From: Oceanobacillus sp. FSL K6-2867 | GTDB lineage: Bacteria > Bacillota > Bacilli > Bacillales > Amphibacillaceae | DNA: 64,000 nt | Reading direction: 5' to 3' | NCBI RefSeq assembly: GCF_037963145.1 | Contig: NZ_CP150144.1 | Span: 3,906,001 to 3,970,000 of the forward strand | In this document: positions 62,403 through 64,000 of the stretch, one piece after another | Position numbering within the stretch: position 1 is the stretch's first letter | Layout: each line of letters begins with the position of its first letter | Notes under the pieces: model-generated | Databases searched by the model: none | What the model was told of the DNA's origin: nothing | Seen by the model: the letters and a program-made list of their open reading frames with translations, nothing else | Translations under genes and position numbers: made by a program

Positions 62403-63397
62403 GATTAGCAATTGACGCCATGGGTGGAGACAATGCACCCAAAGAAGTAGTGTTAGGTGCAATGGATGCTATTTCAGAAATTGAAAATTTAAATATCACC
62501 CTTTATGGTGACGAAAAACAAATAAAACCACTTTTAACAAATGATAAAAATATTGAAATTGTACATACAGATGAAATTATTACTGGTGATGATGAGCCTG
62601 TCCGGGCAGTGCGACGCAAAAAAAATTCCTCACTTGTATTAATGGCAAAGGCCGTTAAGGATGGCTATGCAGATGCATGTATATCTGCTGGTAATACGGG
62701 AGCGTTAATGAGTGCAGGATTATTTGTTATCGGAAGAATTCCGGGAATTGATCGCCCAGCACTAAGCCCCACATTACCGACCGTAAATGGGGAAGGTTTT
62801 CTTATGCTTGATGTCGGTGCAAATATTGATGCAAAGCCTGATCATCTAGTTCAGTATGCCGTGATGGGATCAATCTATTCAGAAAAAGTGAGGCAAATCC
62901 AACGTCCAACAATTGGTTTACTAAATGTTGGTACGGAGGGCGGTAAAGGGAATGATTTAACAAAAAAAACGTTTGAATTGCTGGAAAAGGCCCCAATAAA
63001 CTTTATTGGGAATGTGGAAGCACGTGATATTTTAAATCATGCTGCTGATGTAGTTGTTACAGACGGATTTAGTGGCAATGTTGCACTAAAAACGATTGAG
63101 GGAACTGCCCAGACAATTTTTACGTTATTAAAAGAAACCTTTATGGCCTCAACAAAAACGAAAATCGCAGCAGCACTGGCGAAAAATGATTTGCGCGGGC
63201 TGAAAAGTAAGCTTGATTACTCAGAATATGGCGGTGCCGGGTTGTTTGGACTTGCGGCTCCTGTAATCAAGGCGCACGGCTCTTCTAATAGCAGAGCAAT
63301 TTTAAGTGCAATCAAGCAAGCAAGCTATATGGTAGAAAATGATGTAACACATACAATTAAGACAACAGTAGAGTCGATAGAATCAGATAAGGAGTGA
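62399..63397 (+). CDS. plsX: Phosphate acyltransferase PlsX
   Basis: 332 aa. Makes acyl-phosphate from acyl-ACP for PlsY in phospholipid synthesis. [54 protein letters not shown] and [17 protein letters not shown] are the family motifs. Start codon overlaps the fapR stop (ATGA). Four bases follow before fabD. The fapR-plsX-fabD order is the standard lipid operon. Confidence 0.97.
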   Translation: MRLAIDAMGGDNAPKEVVLGAMDAISEIENLNITLYGDEKQIKPLLTNDKNIEIVHTDEIITGDDEPVRAVRRKKNSSLVLMAKAVKDGYADACISAGNTGALMSAGLFVIGRIPGIDRPALSPTLPTVNGEGFLMLDVGANIDAKPDHLVQYAVMGSIYSEKVRQIQRPTIGLLNVGTEGGKGNDLTKKTFELLEKAPINFIGNVEARDILNHAADVVVTDGFSGNVALKTIEGTAQTIFTLLKETFMASTKTKIAAALAKNDLRGLKSKLDYSEYGGAGLFGLAAPVIKAHGSSNSRAILSAIKQASYMVENDVTHTIKTTVESIESDKE

Positions 63398-63401
63398 TTT
63401 A

Positions 63402-64000
63402 ATGAAACGTATAGCATTAATGTTTCCGGGCCAAGGCTCACAGTCTGTTGGCATGGGGAAGGAATTCTATGATAAATTTCCGCAAGTGCAAGAGCTGTAC
63501 CAAAAAGCAAATGATGTATTAGGTAAGGATATAAAGGAAATTATATTTGAAGGTCCTGCCGAAGTATTAACAGAGACAGAAAACACACAACCAGCACTTC
63601 TTCTGACCAGTATTGCAATCCATCAATTGCTTGAGCAGGAAAACGTCGAAACGATAATGACAGTAGGTCATAGCCTTGGAGAATATAGTGCACTAGTTGC
63701 TGCTGGAGCATTAACTGTAGAGGATGCACTGCCGCTTGTGGCTGTAAGAGGGAAGCTAATGGAAGAAGCATTTCCAAAGGGGCAGGGTACAATGGCAGCT
63801 GTTCTTGGGTTATCCGAAGCTGAAATTACTGAAGTATTGACTGACATTACGGATGAAATCGTGGATATTGCAAATTTGAACTGTCCTGGTCAAGTTGTTA
63901 TTTCTGGCTCCCAAAAAGGAATAGAGCTTGCTTCAAATTTATTAAAAGAAAAAGGCGCAAAGCGTGTCTTGTCGTTAAATGTGAGCGGACCATTCCATTC
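63402..64000 (+). CDS. fabD: Malonyl-CoA:ACP transacylase FabD (3' part beyond window)
   Basis: First 199 codons visible; no stop before the window end. It transfers malonyl from CoA to ACP. FPGQGSQSVGMGKEFYD at the N-terminus and nucleophile S91 in GHSLGEYSALVAAG; NCPGQVVISG is the later substrate motif, and the frame ends at LNVSGPFHS, near the catalytic His. AAGGAGTG precedes the ATG. fabG and acpP would be expected next. Confidence 0.96.
   Translation, partial: MKRIALMFPGQGSQSVGMGKEFYDKFPQVQELYQKANDVLGKDIKEIIFEGPAEVLTETENTQPALLLTSIAIHQLLEQENVETIMTVGHSLGEYSALVAAGALTVEDALPLVAVRGKLMEEAFPKGQGTMAAVLGLSEAEITEVLTDITDEIVDIANLNCPGQVVISGSQKGIELASNLLKEKGAKRVLSLNVSGPFH

Overview
The window is about 64 kb of low-GC DNA from an endospore-forming Gram-positive bacterium of the Bacillaceae. 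SpoVM, SepF, DivIVA, RemA, a PASTA-domain Ser/Thr kinase, a tRNA-Ile-type T-box and PyrR attenuators all point there. Gene order follows, almost gene for gene, the Bacillus subtilis ylmD-divIVA-ileS-lspA-pyr-yloA-gmk-priA-prkC-rsgA-spoVM-rpmB-yloV-recG-plsX-fabD segment as I remember it. Product style and the dispersed repeats suggest an Oceanobacillus/Virgibacillus-like genus, but this is inference and no species is claimed.

Layout. 1-3.2 kb: ylm cell-division and PLP-homeostasis genes (pgeF, ylmE, sepF, ylmG, ylmH). 3.4-8.6 kb: divIVA, T-box-controlled ileS, lspA and an RluD-type pseudouridine synthase. 8.6-19 kb: a complete pyrimidine operon (pyrR-B-C-carA-carB-K-D-F-E) with two PyrR attenuators and no uracil permease gene. 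19-25.5 kb: an accessory stretch with two repeats, a methyltransferase/LysR divergent pair, an Ohr peroxidase, a GC-richer membrane protein preceded by a translationally coupled short ORF, an alpha/beta hydrolase and an RDD protein. 25.5-47.6 kb: the conserved core yloA (rqcH), Ca-ATPase, yicC, remA, gmk, rpoZ, coaBC, priA, fmt, rsmB, prpC, prkC, rsgA, rpe, thiN, spoVM, rpmB (reverse), yloU and fakA. 47.6-58.1 kb: an apparent insertion relative to B. subtilis, with ureABCEFGD, an ECF sigma/anti-sigma pair of the SigV/RsiV type, a polysaccharide deacetylase, an internally duplicated unknown protein and a purine permease. 58.1-64 kb: sdaAB, sdaAA, recG, fapR, plsX and the start of fabD, cut by the window end.

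How the genes work together. The pyr genes make UMP from bicarbonate, glutamine and aspartate, with PyrR sensing UMP at two leader sites. The ure genes supply the three structural subunits of nickel urease and its four maturation proteins. The sigma factor, its membrane anti-sigma factor and the deacetylase look like a lysozyme-response unit that modifies peptidoglycan. prpC/prkC/rsgA link cell-wall signalling to ribosome assembly. fapR/plsX/fabD start membrane lipid synthesis, and fakA activates exogenous fatty acids.

The least explained material lies between genes. There are four families of dispersed repeats, each with two copies in the window. One family (19038-19174 and 33176-33296) has stems whose arms differ between copies but still pair, around an identical loop, which suggests a structured RNA or DNA element. 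Other points of interest are a perfect CRP/FNR-type palindrome upstream of ureA and an ECF-type promoter before the sigma gene.
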